DNA of 23,039 nt, from contig DIWP01000005.1 of NCBI GenBank assembly GCA_002423545.1, positions 395-23,433 of the forward strand. Direction: 5' to 3'. Each line of letters opens with the position of its first letter. The stretch's first letter is position 1. The position numbers and the translations under genes were made by a program. Positions 1 through 6,465 of this stretch are shown here, piece after piece. The notes under the pieces were generated by a model. The model worked only from the letters and a program-made list of their open reading frames with translations. It was not told the DNA's origin and searched no databases. The DNA comes from Thermoleophilia bacterium UBA6103. Its GTDB lineage: Bacteria > Actinomycetota > Thermoleophilia > UBA2241.

Positions 1-349
1 TCATGGCCGAGATCTCCGGCGGCGAGTACGTCTTGCCGCCGATGTCCACGGAGGCGTCACCGTTGGCGGCCGCGACCACGTGGTACGGCACTATGGTCAT
101 CTCTTCCGAGACGTCGCCGAACTTGCGGCCCATGAACCGCTTGATCGAGAAGACGGTGTTCTCGGGGTTCGTGACCGCCTGACGACGAGCCACGGTGCCC
201 ACGAGACGCTCACCGCTCTTGGAGAACGCCACGACCGACGGGGTCGTGCGCCCCCCCTCCGAGTTGGTGATGACGGTCGGTTCGCCGCCCTCGAGGACGG
301 CCATGGCACTGTTGGTCGTCCCCAGATCGATGCCGATCACTTTGCCCAT
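1..349 (-). CDS. dnaK: Chaperone protein DnaK (Hsp70), N-terminal part, runs off the window
   Basis: ATP-dependent Hsp70 chaperone of the cytoplasm. Only the first 116 residues are present, because the gene continues beyond base 1. The translation begins MGKVIGIDLGTTNSAMAV, the Hsp70 phosphate-1 loop (DLGTTNS at residues 8-14). It continues with the conserved blocks GGRTTPSVVAF, RQAVTNPENT and the SIKRFMGR segment, so the family is certain. The ATG at 347-349 is preceded by a strong Shine-Dalgarno (GAGGAGG on the minus strand, about 353-361). The upstream region carries a sigma-70-like promoter overlapping an HspR-type inverted repeat, which suggests heat-shock repression by HspR as in other actinobacteria. 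Whether grpE, dnaJ and hspR follow cannot be seen. Confidence 0.97.
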   Translation of the reverse strand, partial: MGKVIGIDLGTTNSAMAVLEGGEPTVITNSEGGRTTPSVVAFSKSGERLVGTVARRQAVTNPENTVFSIKRFMGRKFGDVSEEMTIVPYHVVAAANGDASVDIGGKTYSPPEISAM

Positions 350-395
350 TCTGTCTCCTCCTCGCGAAGGCGTTCGCTGGTATGAGTCCGTGCGT

Positions 396-424
396 ATACT
401 ACAAGTTGAGTCGCTGCGTATCAA
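396..424 (-). promoter_or_regulatory. dnaK promoter (-35 TTGATA, 17-nt spacer, -10 TAGTAT)
   Basis: On the minus strand, TTGATA (419-424) and TAGTAT (396-401) are separated by exactly 17 nt. This puts the transcription start near 389 and gives a 5' UTR of about 40 nt before dnaK. It is one of the best sigma-70-type promoters in the window. Confidence 0.75.
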
Positions 425-426
425 CT
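404..426. promoter_or_regulatory. HAIR-like operator (HspR-type inverted repeat) within the dnaK promoter
   Basis: AGTTGA (404-409) and TCAACT (421-426) form a perfect 6-bp inverted repeat. Read as GTTGAGT-N7-TATCAAC it follows the HAIR consensus CTTGAGT-N7-ACTCAAG in half-site size and spacing: TTGAGT is exact on the left and TCAA is kept on the right. It covers the -35 element and spacer, where a bound repressor would block RNA polymerase. No CIRCE element was found, so HspR rather than HrcA is the likely regulator. Confidence 0.65.
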
Positions 427-526
427 GTATTGCCATGATGGGCAGCGCCAAAACATCCGCCGCGCTTGTCATCTGGTGACGTACGAGCCCGAAGCCCGGC
501 CACCCCAGCACCTCACCCCCTGCCTG

Positions 527-532
527 TATACT
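527..532 (+). promoter_or_regulatory. -10 element TATACT for a near-leaderless PHP transcript
   Basis: TATACT lies 9 nt before the ATG at 542. The predicted start site (about 539) is within 3 nt of the codon, and there is no Shine-Dalgarno between them. No clear -35 is visible. The arrangement suggests a leaderless or near-leaderless mRNA. Confidence 0.5.
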
Positions 533-541
533 CGCCTCGCG

Positions 542-1273
542 ATGCTGGTCGATCTGCACACGCACACGTGGCCCGCCTCCCAGTGCTCGGAGATCCGCCA
601 CGACGAGTACGTGGAGCGCTGCGCGGCACTCGGTGTCGCCGCGATCGCCCTCACCAACCACGGCAGCATCCGCGACAATCTGGCCCTGGCGCCGCGGCTG
701 GCCGAGCTGGGCGTGGTCCTGCTCAGCGGCGTGGAGATCAGCACCATCCTCGGCGACTTCATCGTGTACTCGCCCGACCTCGAGTTCCTCGACTCCCTGC
801 ACGCCGAACAGGAGCCGCTTCATCGCCGCGAGGTACCGGACCACGCGGCCGTCGTCTGGGCGCATCCGGCCGCCGGCGGCGGCCGCAGCGGATCGTCTTA
901 CTACCGCGGCCTCGAGGAGATGGCGGCACCGCTCATCGACGCCGTGGAGGTCTTCAACGGTAACTGGCCGGCCGACCGCTACGTCACCGCCGCCGAGCGG
1001 ATCGCCGCCGGCCTGGCGCTGCCGGCGACCGGCGGCAGCGACGCTCACACGGTCGCCGCGATCATGCGCTGCGCCACCGAGGTCGAGATCGCGGTCGAGC
1101 TCGACGGCGGCGGCACCGCATCGACCGCCGCCCTCGTCGCCGCCATCCGCGAGGGCCGCGTGAGTCCGTGGAGGGCGCCGCCGGCGCCGCGTCAGACCGA
1201 CCGGTCCACGGGCCGGGTGAGGCGGTCGCTGCTGGGCCGGCGGCGGACAGGGGAGGAACGATGCGAGTCATGA
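542..1273 (+). CDS. Stand-alone PHP-domain metal-dependent phosphoesterase
   Basis: Predicted cytoplasmic phosphoesterase of the PHP (polymerase and histidinol phosphatase) superfamily, 243 residues, essentially one domain. Visible metal-ligand motifs are HTH (H6, H8), TNHG (N39-H40), GVE (E65), AHP (H108) and GSDAH (D167, H169). The second motif is normally DH, so Asp is replaced by Asn here, which may alter one metal site. EVFNGN at 136-141 matches the EVFNSR stretch in the PHP half of the GT4-PHP fusion at 6466-8601, so the two domains may be related. The start was chosen at ATG 542, where the PHP fold begins and a -10 box lies just upstream; an in-frame ATG at 476 would add 22 unlike residues. 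The C-terminal 35 residues are basic and probably disordered. The end overlaps the YjbQ gene. Substrate unknown. Confidence 0.85.
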   Translation: MLVDLHTHTWPASQCSEIRHDEYVERCAALGVAAIALTNHGSIRDNLALAPRLAELGVVLLSGVEISTILGDFIVYSPDLEFLDSLHAEQEPLHRREVPDHAAVVWAHPAAGGGRSGSSYYRGLEEMAAPLIDAVEVFNGNWPADRYVTAAERIAAGLALPATGGSDAHTVAAIMRCATEVEIAVELDGGGTASTAALVAAIREGRVSPWRAPPAPRQTDRSTGRVRRSLLGRRRTGEERCES

Positions 1274-1662
1274 GCGTCCCGACCAGCCAGCACGTCGAGC
1301 TGCTGGACGTCACCAGACAGATCGCCGCGGCGCTGTCCGACGAGGGGGTGCGCCGCGGTGCCGTGGTGGTCTTCGTGCCGCACACCACCGCCGGCGTCAC
1401 CATCAACGAGAACGCCGACCCCTCGGTTCGTCGCGATCTGGAGACCACCCTGGCCCGGATGGCGCCGCCCGATCTGCCCTATACGCACCTGGAGGGCAAC
1501 GCCGACGCGCACGTCAAGGCCGGCCTTATGGGCAGCAGCGTGACCGTCCCGGTCGAAGACGGCCGCCTGCAGCTCGGCACCTGGCAGGGCATCTACTTCG
1601 CCGAGTTCGACGGTCCGCGGCGGCGCAGCCTCTGGGTGCAGTTCCTGGCGGCCGCGGACTGA
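1261..1662 (+). CDS. YjbQ/UPF0047 family protein (secondary thiamine-phosphate synthase enzyme)
   Basis: Small soluble protein of 133 residues, the usual length for the family (about 135-140). The signature blocks are present: HTTAGVTINENAD at 41-53, YTHLEGNADAHVKAGLMGSS at 74-93 and LGTWQGIYFAEFDGPR at 105-120. E. coli YjbQ has weak thiamine-phosphate synthase activity, and the true role of the family is unsettled. The conserved His and Glu residues suggest a metal- or phosphate-binding site. The start at ATG 1261 has GGGAGG at 1251-1256, and the gene overlaps the PHP gene by 13 nt. An alternative ATG at 1270 would form an ATGA overlap with the PHP stop. Either way the two genes are translationally coupled. 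Confidence 0.9.
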   Translation: MRVMSVPTSQHVELLDVTRQIAAALSDEGVRRGAVVVFVPHTTAGVTINENADPSVRRDLETTLARMAPPDLPYTHLEGNADAHVKAGLMGSSVTVPVEDGRLQLGTWQGIYFAEFDGPRRRSLWVQFLAAAD

Positions 1663-1704
1663 CCGCGGGCGACCGCCCACGGCAGGCCGACCGGCCGGCC
1701 CGAC

Positions 1705-3207
1705 TCAGCGGCCCAGCGTCTGCGTGAGCAGATGGAGCAGCGGGCCCGCGTCGAGACGCCCGCCGCCGTGCTTGAGCAGCAGCCGCGGCGAGTTGTACTG
1801 CTGCCCATACGACCACAGACCCTTGAGATACTCGCCGGCGGCACGGTCGGCGAACCAGCTCTCGCCGTAGTCGCTGCGCAGGATGACGCGCAGCGCCGCC
1901 TCGAGCAGCCAGGCGCGCAGATAGCTCACCACGTAGAAGCCGTCGTCGACGTCGGTGAGATACCAGTCGGCCGGGAAGTCGACCAGCGTGCCGGCACTCA
2001 GCGTGTCGTGGTACACCTGGGCCATGGCGTCGAGGCTCCCATTGCAGCTGTGCAGACGCAGCTCGTAGCTGAGCTTGGCCGCGTAGCGGCGCATGAAGTA
2101 CAGATCGCCGACGGCGCTGAAGCGCACGTAGTCGGCGGCATCCTCGTAGCCGAGGTGATGTCGCAGCCAGTGCGGGTCGGACACGAGGTGGTCGAACAGG
2201 AAGGCGAAACCCTCGGTGACGGCATTGTCGCCGAGATAACGGAACTCGAACGGCAGGTCGGCGGCCACATGGGCGAAGTGCTCGGTGTGGCCGGCCTCGT
2301 GGAACAGCGCCGCGTAGTCGTCCTGCCCTCCCTGCGGCAACACGCAGAGGTAGATCTCGTCGGGGACGCGCACCGGTGAGCAGAACGCGCGCGGCGACTT
2401 CTTCTCCCTGACCTCGGTGTCGAGGTGCACGTTGCCCTGGGCGGCCAGGTCGATGCCCAGCTCGGCAAGGGTCCTGCGCAGGGTCGGCAGCAGGCGCTCA
2501 GCCGAGAAATACCCGTCGTATTCCGGGGCACGGAACAGGTACGCCATGTCCCACGGCGCCAGCTCGGTCAGCGGCAGATCGAGCTTGTCTTTCACCACCG
2601 CGGCCAGCGAGCGCTCGTAGATGGATCCGGTGTCCTGGAGCAGCGCCTCCATCTCGGCTTGGAAGAGGCCGTGGTCCATGGCCTTGACCTCGGCGAACAG
2701 AGCCTCGTAGGACGGGTAGCCGAGCTGCACCGACACGTCGTGGGCGGTCCGCCAGTAGCGGTCGTAGAGCGGGTTGAGCACCTCGGCCACGACACGGCGC
2801 CGGGCGTCGTAGATGTCACGGCGCCGATCCCGGTCGGGCTCGTTGGCCTGAACGACCGCCGCGTACCGATACGGTACCGGCTCACCGTCGATGTCGACGG
2901 TCGCCGCCGCTTCGACCTCGGCGATGTGATCGCTGAGCTCTTTGACCTGCTCGCCGATGAAGCTCTCGGTGACGAAGGTGAGCAGGTATGCCAGGCGCAG
3001 GCGCTCCGTCTGGTCGTCGGCGCCTTGATAGGCGGCGTCGAGTTCGTCGAGGACGTCGCGGGAGAACAGATCCCCGTAGCGCTCGTAGACGGCGGCCGTT
3101 TCGGAGTCCTCCTTCTGCCCCGAGTAGTGGAGGTAATGCTCCTTGTCCAGCGCCCCGATGAAGCCTTCGGCGCGGCGTCTGTATGCACGCAGATCGACAG
3201 CTGTCAC
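1705..3207 (-). CDS. M3-like zinc metallopeptidase (oligoendopeptidase family)
   Basis: Soluble zinc endopeptidase or oligopeptidase of about 500 residues that probably degrades short peptides in the cytoplasm. The catalytic motif is HEAGH at residues 303-307, with E304 as general base. A likely third zinc ligand is E332 in AVTEGFAFLF, as in gluzincins. The mostly helical N-terminal half and the tyrosine-rich segments after the motif resemble M3 peptidases; M3B/PepF-like is the best guess and M32 is less likely. No signal peptide is visible. The start is GTG at 3205-3207, with GGAGG five bases upstream; the reading frame is open further but the extension is unlike the family. It converges with YjbQ across a 42-bp gap that holds only short GC stem-loops. 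A TACAGT box (minus strand, 3273-3278) may be its -10. Confidence 0.85.
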   Translation of the reverse strand: MTAVDLRAYRRRAEGFIGALDKEHYLHYSGQKEDSETAAVYERYGDLFSRDVLDELDAAYQGADDQTERLRLAYLLTFVTESFIGEQVKELSDHIAEVEAAATVDIDGEPVPYRYAAVVQANEPDRDRRRDIYDARRRVVAEVLNPLYDRYWRTAHDVSVQLGYPSYEALFAEVKAMDHGLFQAEMEALLQDTGSIYERSLAAVVKDKLDLPLTELAPWDMAYLFRAPEYDGYFSAERLLPTLRRTLAELGIDLAAQGNVHLDTEVREKKSPRAFCSPVRVPDEIYLCVLPQGGQDDYAALFHEAGHTEHFAHVAADLPFEFRYLGDNAVTEGFAFLFDHLVSDPHWLRHHLGYEDAADYVRFSAVGDLYFMRRYAAKLSYELRLHSCNGSLDAMAQVYHDTLSAGTLVDFPADWYLTDVDDGFYVVSYLRAWLLEAALRVILRSDYGESWFADRAAGEYLKGLWSYGQQYNSPRLLLKHGGGRLDAGPLLHLLTQTLGR

Positions 3208-3454
3208 GATGACCTCCGGTCCCCGGTCGTCGGGCGCCCGGCCGGCGCCTCCCCTCCGGCATGCTCTCCGGCACTGTACCAAGTCGACCACCCCGGGTGC
3301 AGCCATGGAACGCCGTCAGGAGGTTGACATTGTGTCGCGCGGCCACGCCACGCAGGCGCGAAGAGCCAGGCCTCGGGTGCGAGTGAGCGCCGACGCCGCC
3401 GACGCCGGCGACGATCCATGGAGACCTCGGGCTGTGAGAACGGCCGCGCGCCTG

Positions 3455-3460
3455 TACACT
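3455..3460 (+). promoter_or_regulatory. -10 element TACACT placing the transcription start on the rlmD-like ATG
   Basis: TACACT ends 6 nt before ATG 3467. The expected +1 therefore coincides with the A of the start codon, and no Shine-Dalgarno is present. No good -35 is seen. This is the clearest leaderless-mRNA layout in the window. Confidence 0.5.
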
Positions 3461-3466
3461 GGGCCG

Positions 3467-4852
3467 ATGCTTCGCACCGGAGAGACAGTCGAGCTCGATG
3501 TCGACCGCCTGGCCTACGGCGGTCAGGGCGTGGCGCGCCACAACGACCTGGTCGTGTTCGTGCGCGGCGCCGTGCCGGGCGACCGGGTCCGCGCCACGGT
3601 GCGCCGCCGCAAGCCCCGGTACGCCGAAGCGCGCCTCGATGAGATCCTCGAGCCCTCGACGCTGCGGAGAGCGCCGGTCTGCCGGCACGTCGCCGACTGC
3701 GGTGGCTGCGAATGGCAGTCGCTCGACTACGCGGCCCAGCTCCAGCTCAAGCAGCAGCAGGTCGTCGAATCGCTCGAGCATATCGCCGGCCTGCGGGACT
3801 TCGCCGTGGAGCCGATCGCCGGCATGGAACATCCCTGGGAGTACCGCAACAAGATGGAGTACTCCTTCGGGACCGACCCCGACGGGCGGCTGCTGCTCGG
3901 ACTCCACCGGCGCGGCTCCTGGCGCGAGATCGTCGAAGCCGACGAGTGTCGCCTTGCTTCGGCAGAGATGCGGCAGGCACGACAGGCAGTCCAGGACGCC
4001 TGCCGCACGCTGGGTCTGAGCGCCTACCGGCGTACCGACGCGACCGACGACGACGGCGACGGCGAGGGGCCGCTGCGGCACCTCACCGTACGCCGCGGCG
4101 TCGTCAGCGGCGACCTGTTCCTCAACCTGTTCGTGAGCCGCCGGCTGCCCCAGGAGCAGCAGATCGTCTCCTTGACACGGTCCGCCGGCTGCGGCTTCAC
4201 CAGCTTCGCGGTGACCGTCAACGAGTCACCGGCCGACGCCGCCGTCGGCGTCGGACCGTTCATGCTCGAGGGACCGCCCTTCTTCCACGAGACCCTGGCC
4301 GGCGTCCCTCTGCGGGTCCCGGCGGCGGCGTTCCTGCAGACCAACACCGTCATGTGCTCGCGGCTCTACGAGACGGCGCTGCGCTGGGCGGCTCCGGCGC
4401 CCGACCGCCCGGCGTTCGATCTGTACTGCGGCATCGGCAGCATGACCATCCCCCTGGCCCGCCGTGCGAGCCGGGTCACCGCCATCGAGGTCCAGGAAGA
4501 GGCCGTCGACGCGGCCGCCGAGAACCTGCGTGGCAACGGCGTCTCCGCGGTCACCTTGCAGGCCGGCGATGTCCGCGTGGTGCTCAAGGGGATGCTGCCG
4601 CTGCCGCCCGGCGAGGTGCCGGCGACGGTGATCACCGATCCGCCGCGCGCCGGGATGAGCAAGAAGGCGGTCGCCCGTATGGCCGCGCTCGGCGCCGACC
4701 GGCTGGTCTACGTGTCGTGCAACCCGGCCACGCTGGCCGGCAACGCCGCTTTGCTCGCCGAGTCGGGCTACGTGCTGCGTCGTGTGGCGCCGGTCGACAT
4801 GTTCCCGCATACGCACCACATCGAGGCCGTCGCCCTGTTCGAGCCGGCCTGA
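3467..4852 (+). CDS. rRNA (uracil-C5)-methyltransferase, RlmD/RlmCD/TrmA family
   Basis: SAM-dependent methyltransferase that makes 5-methyluridine in RNA, 461 residues. Domains in order: an N-terminal TRAM RNA-binding domain (about 1-60); iron-sulfur cysteines C72-x5-C78-x2-C81 with C161; the central RNA-binding region; and a Rossmann methyltransferase domain with FLQTNT, DLYCGIG (318-324, SAM site), DPPRAG and VSCNPAT. C418 is the catalytic nucleophile. All key residues are intact. Rules for separating RlmD, RlmCD and TrmA by sequence are imperfect, so the target uridine is left open. The ATG at 3467 is chosen because TRAM homology starts there and a -10 box sits at leaderless distance; an upstream in-frame ATG at 3305 would add low-complexity sequence. 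The gene ends 22 nt before a GC hairpin shared with the convergent membrane-protein gene. Confidence 0.93.
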   Translation: MLRTGETVELDVDRLAYGGQGVARHNDLVVFVRGAVPGDRVRATVRRRKPRYAEARLDEILEPSTLRRAPVCRHVADCGGCEWQSLDYAAQLQLKQQQVVESLEHIAGLRDFAVEPIAGMEHPWEYRNKMEYSFGTDPDGRLLLGLHRRGSWREIVEADECRLASAEMRQARQAVQDACRTLGLSAYRRTDATDDDGDGEGPLRHLTVRRGVVSGDLFLNLFVSRRLPQEQQIVSLTRSAGCGFTSFAVTVNESPADAAVGVGPFMLEGPPFFHETLAGVPLRVPAAAFLQTNTVMCSRLYETALRWAAPAPDRPAFDLYCGIGSMTIPLARRASRVTAIEVQEEAVDAAAENLRGNGVSAVTLQAGDVRVVLKGMLPLPPGEVPATVITDPPRAGMSKKAVARMAALGADRLVYVSCNPATLAGNAALLAESGYVLRRVAPVDMFPHTHHIEAVALFEPA

Positions 4853-4874
4853 GCGTCGCCGGTGCCGCGCGACA

Positions 4875-4898
4875 GCCGGCGCCGCTACACGCGCCGGC
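4875..4898. terminator. Hairpin between convergent genes (8-bp stem, 8-nt loop)
   Basis: GCCGGCGC (4875-4882) pairs perfectly with GCGCCGGC (4891-4898) around an 8-nt loop. It lies 22 nt after the methyltransferase stop and overlaps the stop codon of the convergent gene (4885-4887). There is no T-tract on either strand, so it is a plausible bidirectional GC-rich terminator rather than a textbook one. Confidence 0.45.
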
Positions 4899-5811
4899 GT
4901 CCGCCCGACGGACCGCGGCAAGCCGGCCCGGCGGCACGGTCACCGTCGCTGCCGGCCAGCCGGTGGCCGGTGACGTCTCCATCGTCGCCCGGACCCCTCT
5001 CGCAGAAGGCGTCGCCGTCGCCGGCCGGTGACCGGCGCCGGCGTATCATCAGATCGGCGTTGACGGCCAGGAAGCCGGCGGCGAGCCAGGGCAGGGCAGG
5101 CATCACGCCGATCCAGATCCCGCCCACGACGGCGGCCGCGATGCCCAGGGCCACGCCGGCGACGGTGGCCGCCGAGCGCAGGCCGAACGCTCGCGCGGCG
5201 CCCACGTAGAGGGCGAAGAAGACCAGATCGGCGACCCCGAGCGCCGTCGACAGCCGGGCGGGGTCGTAGCCGGGCCAGACGAAGGCGACGGTGAGGTACC
5301 CCACGCTCTCCGGCGCCTTCTCGATGAGCGCCTTGGTCGGCCCCCAGGCAACGCTCACTATGTCCACCACGGCCGACAGGCCGGCGATGAGCACGATCAC
5401 CCCCAAGCTGGTGACCGCGCCTGCCAGCCAGTAGCCGAGGCCGGCGGCGGCGACGGCCTTGGCCACGTTGGCCGCCGGGATCCAGCCGGCCCAGCTCAGC
5501 GGTACCGACAGCCCGCCGGCCACCGCGGCCACGAGCAGCGCCCGGGCGCCGGCGGCGCGCAGCGGGCTGAGGCCGGCGATGAGCGCCGAGAACAGCGCCA
5601 GGTTCGCCGCGAGCGCCAGGACCAGACCGGCGCGGATGCCGGTCTGGGGCACGTAGGGCGCGAGGTAGCCGTAGAGGAACAGGAGGGCGCCGGCGACGAT
5701 CGCCAGCCGCAGCCGGGCGCCGGGCTCGGCACCGGCGGGAACGTGCGGTGGCCCCGGACCCAGTGGTGGCCGGCGGCGGTCAGTACGGCGGGATCGACTC
5801 GTACCACTCAC
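4885..5811 (-). CDS. Polytopic membrane protein, presenilin/signal-peptide-peptidase-like aspartyl protease candidate
   Basis: About 308 residues with roughly seven or eight membrane segments (about 35-52, 60-82, 89-108, 120-150 as one or two, 186-206, 213-235, 237-256) and a charged tail of about 50 residues. Three features match the GxGD (A22) intramembrane aspartyl proteases. One is an Asp at the end of a membrane helix (VVDIVSV, D150) followed by GPTKALIEK. The second is an Asp in GVADLVFFAL (D195), at the place of GxGD. The third is a PALP motif at 238-241. The 45-residue gap between the two Asp resembles that of signal peptide peptidases. GVAD replaces GxGD and VD replaces the usual YD. 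If active, it would cleave membrane helices. The start is uncertain: GTG 5811 is the only reasonable in-frame start and overlaps the upstream gene by 32 nt; residues 1-30 may not be translated. Family assignment is by motif reading only. Confidence 0.6.
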   Translation of the reverse strand: MSGTSRSRRTDRRRPPLGPGPPHVPAGAEPGARLRLAIVAGALLFLYGYLAPYVPQTGIRAGLVLALAANLALFSALIAGLSPLRAAGARALLVAAVAGGLSVPLSWAGWIPAANVAKAVAAAGLGYWLAGAVTSLGVIVLIAGLSAVVDIVSVAWGPTKALIEKAPESVGYLTVAFVWPGYDPARLSTALGVADLVFFALYVGAARAFGLRSAATVAGVALGIAAAVVGGIWIGVMPALPWLAAGFLAVNADLMIRRRRSPAGDGDAFCERGPGDDGDVTGHRLAGSDGDRAAGPACRGPSGGRRRV

Positions 5812-6382
5812 CGAGCCTGCGGAACGCCCGCCAGAACGCTGCCTTGAGGCGCTGCTCGTCGAGCGACCGGTCGATGTCCGGCGTCGCCAGCACCTCCATG
5901 CTGGGCGTGATCGGGACGATCTGCCCGGGAGCGTACTCGATCTTCTCCGCGAGCGGCAGCCGCAGCGCGTTGAGCGCCGCCACGACCTCCTCGCCCATGG
6001 CGACGATGATCTTGGGCTCCACGATGGCGATCTCTCGCCGCAGGTAGGCACGACAGCTCTTCTCGGCGGTCGCCGGATCGACGCTGCCGCACTTGATGAC
6101 GTTGGTGCCGTAGAGCTGCAGCGGGTCGATGCCGAGCCGCTGGGCGCTCTTCATCACGGCCGTGCCGCTGCGTCCGTAGAAGGCGACCCCTTCCTGACAC
6201 TCGCTCGGGCGCACCTGGTACTTGAGCAGCATGATGTCCGCGAGTGGATGACCGGAGCCGATCACCGGCATGCTGCGGGACCCGGCGCAGGACCGGCAGC
6301 GCAGGACCTCGCCGGTCAGCTCATTGATCTCGGAGATCGCCCTGGTGAGGTACCTCTCGTAGATCTCGTTCGGCTGCGCCAA
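5780..6382 (-). CDS. Family-4-like uracil-DNA glycosylase fold Fe-S protein, catalytic motifs degenerate
   Basis: A 200-residue soluble protein that aligns by eye with family 4/5 uracil-DNA glycosylases. Four cysteines for a 4Fe-4S cluster are kept (C29-x2-C32, C98, C110), as are FYGRSG (68-73), TNVIKC (93-98) and the EPKIIVAMG helix (122-130). The active-site motif normally reading GEAPG is KYQVR here (54-58), and the C-terminal HPS motif is TPS (159-161), so the usual water-activating and uracil-binding residues are missing. It may be an inactive or repurposed paralogue. The start is TTG 6380-6382 with GAGGTGAT about six bases upstream; the nearby ATG at 6384-6386 is out of frame. It lies 83 nt after the GT4-PHP gene and overlaps the membrane-protein gene, suggesting one transcript. 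Confidence 0.75.
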   Translation of the reverse strand: MAQPNEIYERYLTRAISEINELTGEVLRCRSCAGSRSMPVIGSGHPLADIMLLKYQVRPSECQEGVAFYGRSGTAVMKSAQRLGIDPLQLYGTNVIKCGSVDPATAEKSCRAYLRREIAIVEPKIIVAMGEEVVAALNALRLPLAEKIEYAPGQIVPITPSMEVLATPDIDRSLDEQRLKAAFWRAFRRLGEWYESIPPY

Positions 6383-6465
6383 GCATCACCTCATCGTCAC
6401 TGCCCGCGTCGGGCCGCCGTTCCCCTCGGCCGGGGCCGGCTCACTCGCCACCCCGTCCACGTCGG

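Noticed and set aside
350..541. CIRCE element or other small gene between dnaK and the PHP gene
   Set aside because: No TTAGCACTC-type repeat and no convincing small open frame; the gap is explained by the two divergent promoters.
1663..1704. Terminator between YjbQ and the M3-like peptidase
   Set aside because: Only 4-bp stems (GGGC-GACC-GCCC and GGCC-GACC-GGCC) are present, too weak to call.
3325..3330. TTGACA as a -35 for the methyltransferase gene
   Set aside because: No -10-like hexamer lies 16-18 nt downstream, and it is about 125 nt from the better-placed TACACT box.
3143..3466. In-frame upstream extension of the methyltransferase, including an ATG at 3305 with a GGAGG nearby
   Set aside because: The extension is low-complexity and unlike the family, and the GGAGG lies downstream of that ATG. 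The TRAM domain begins at 3467.
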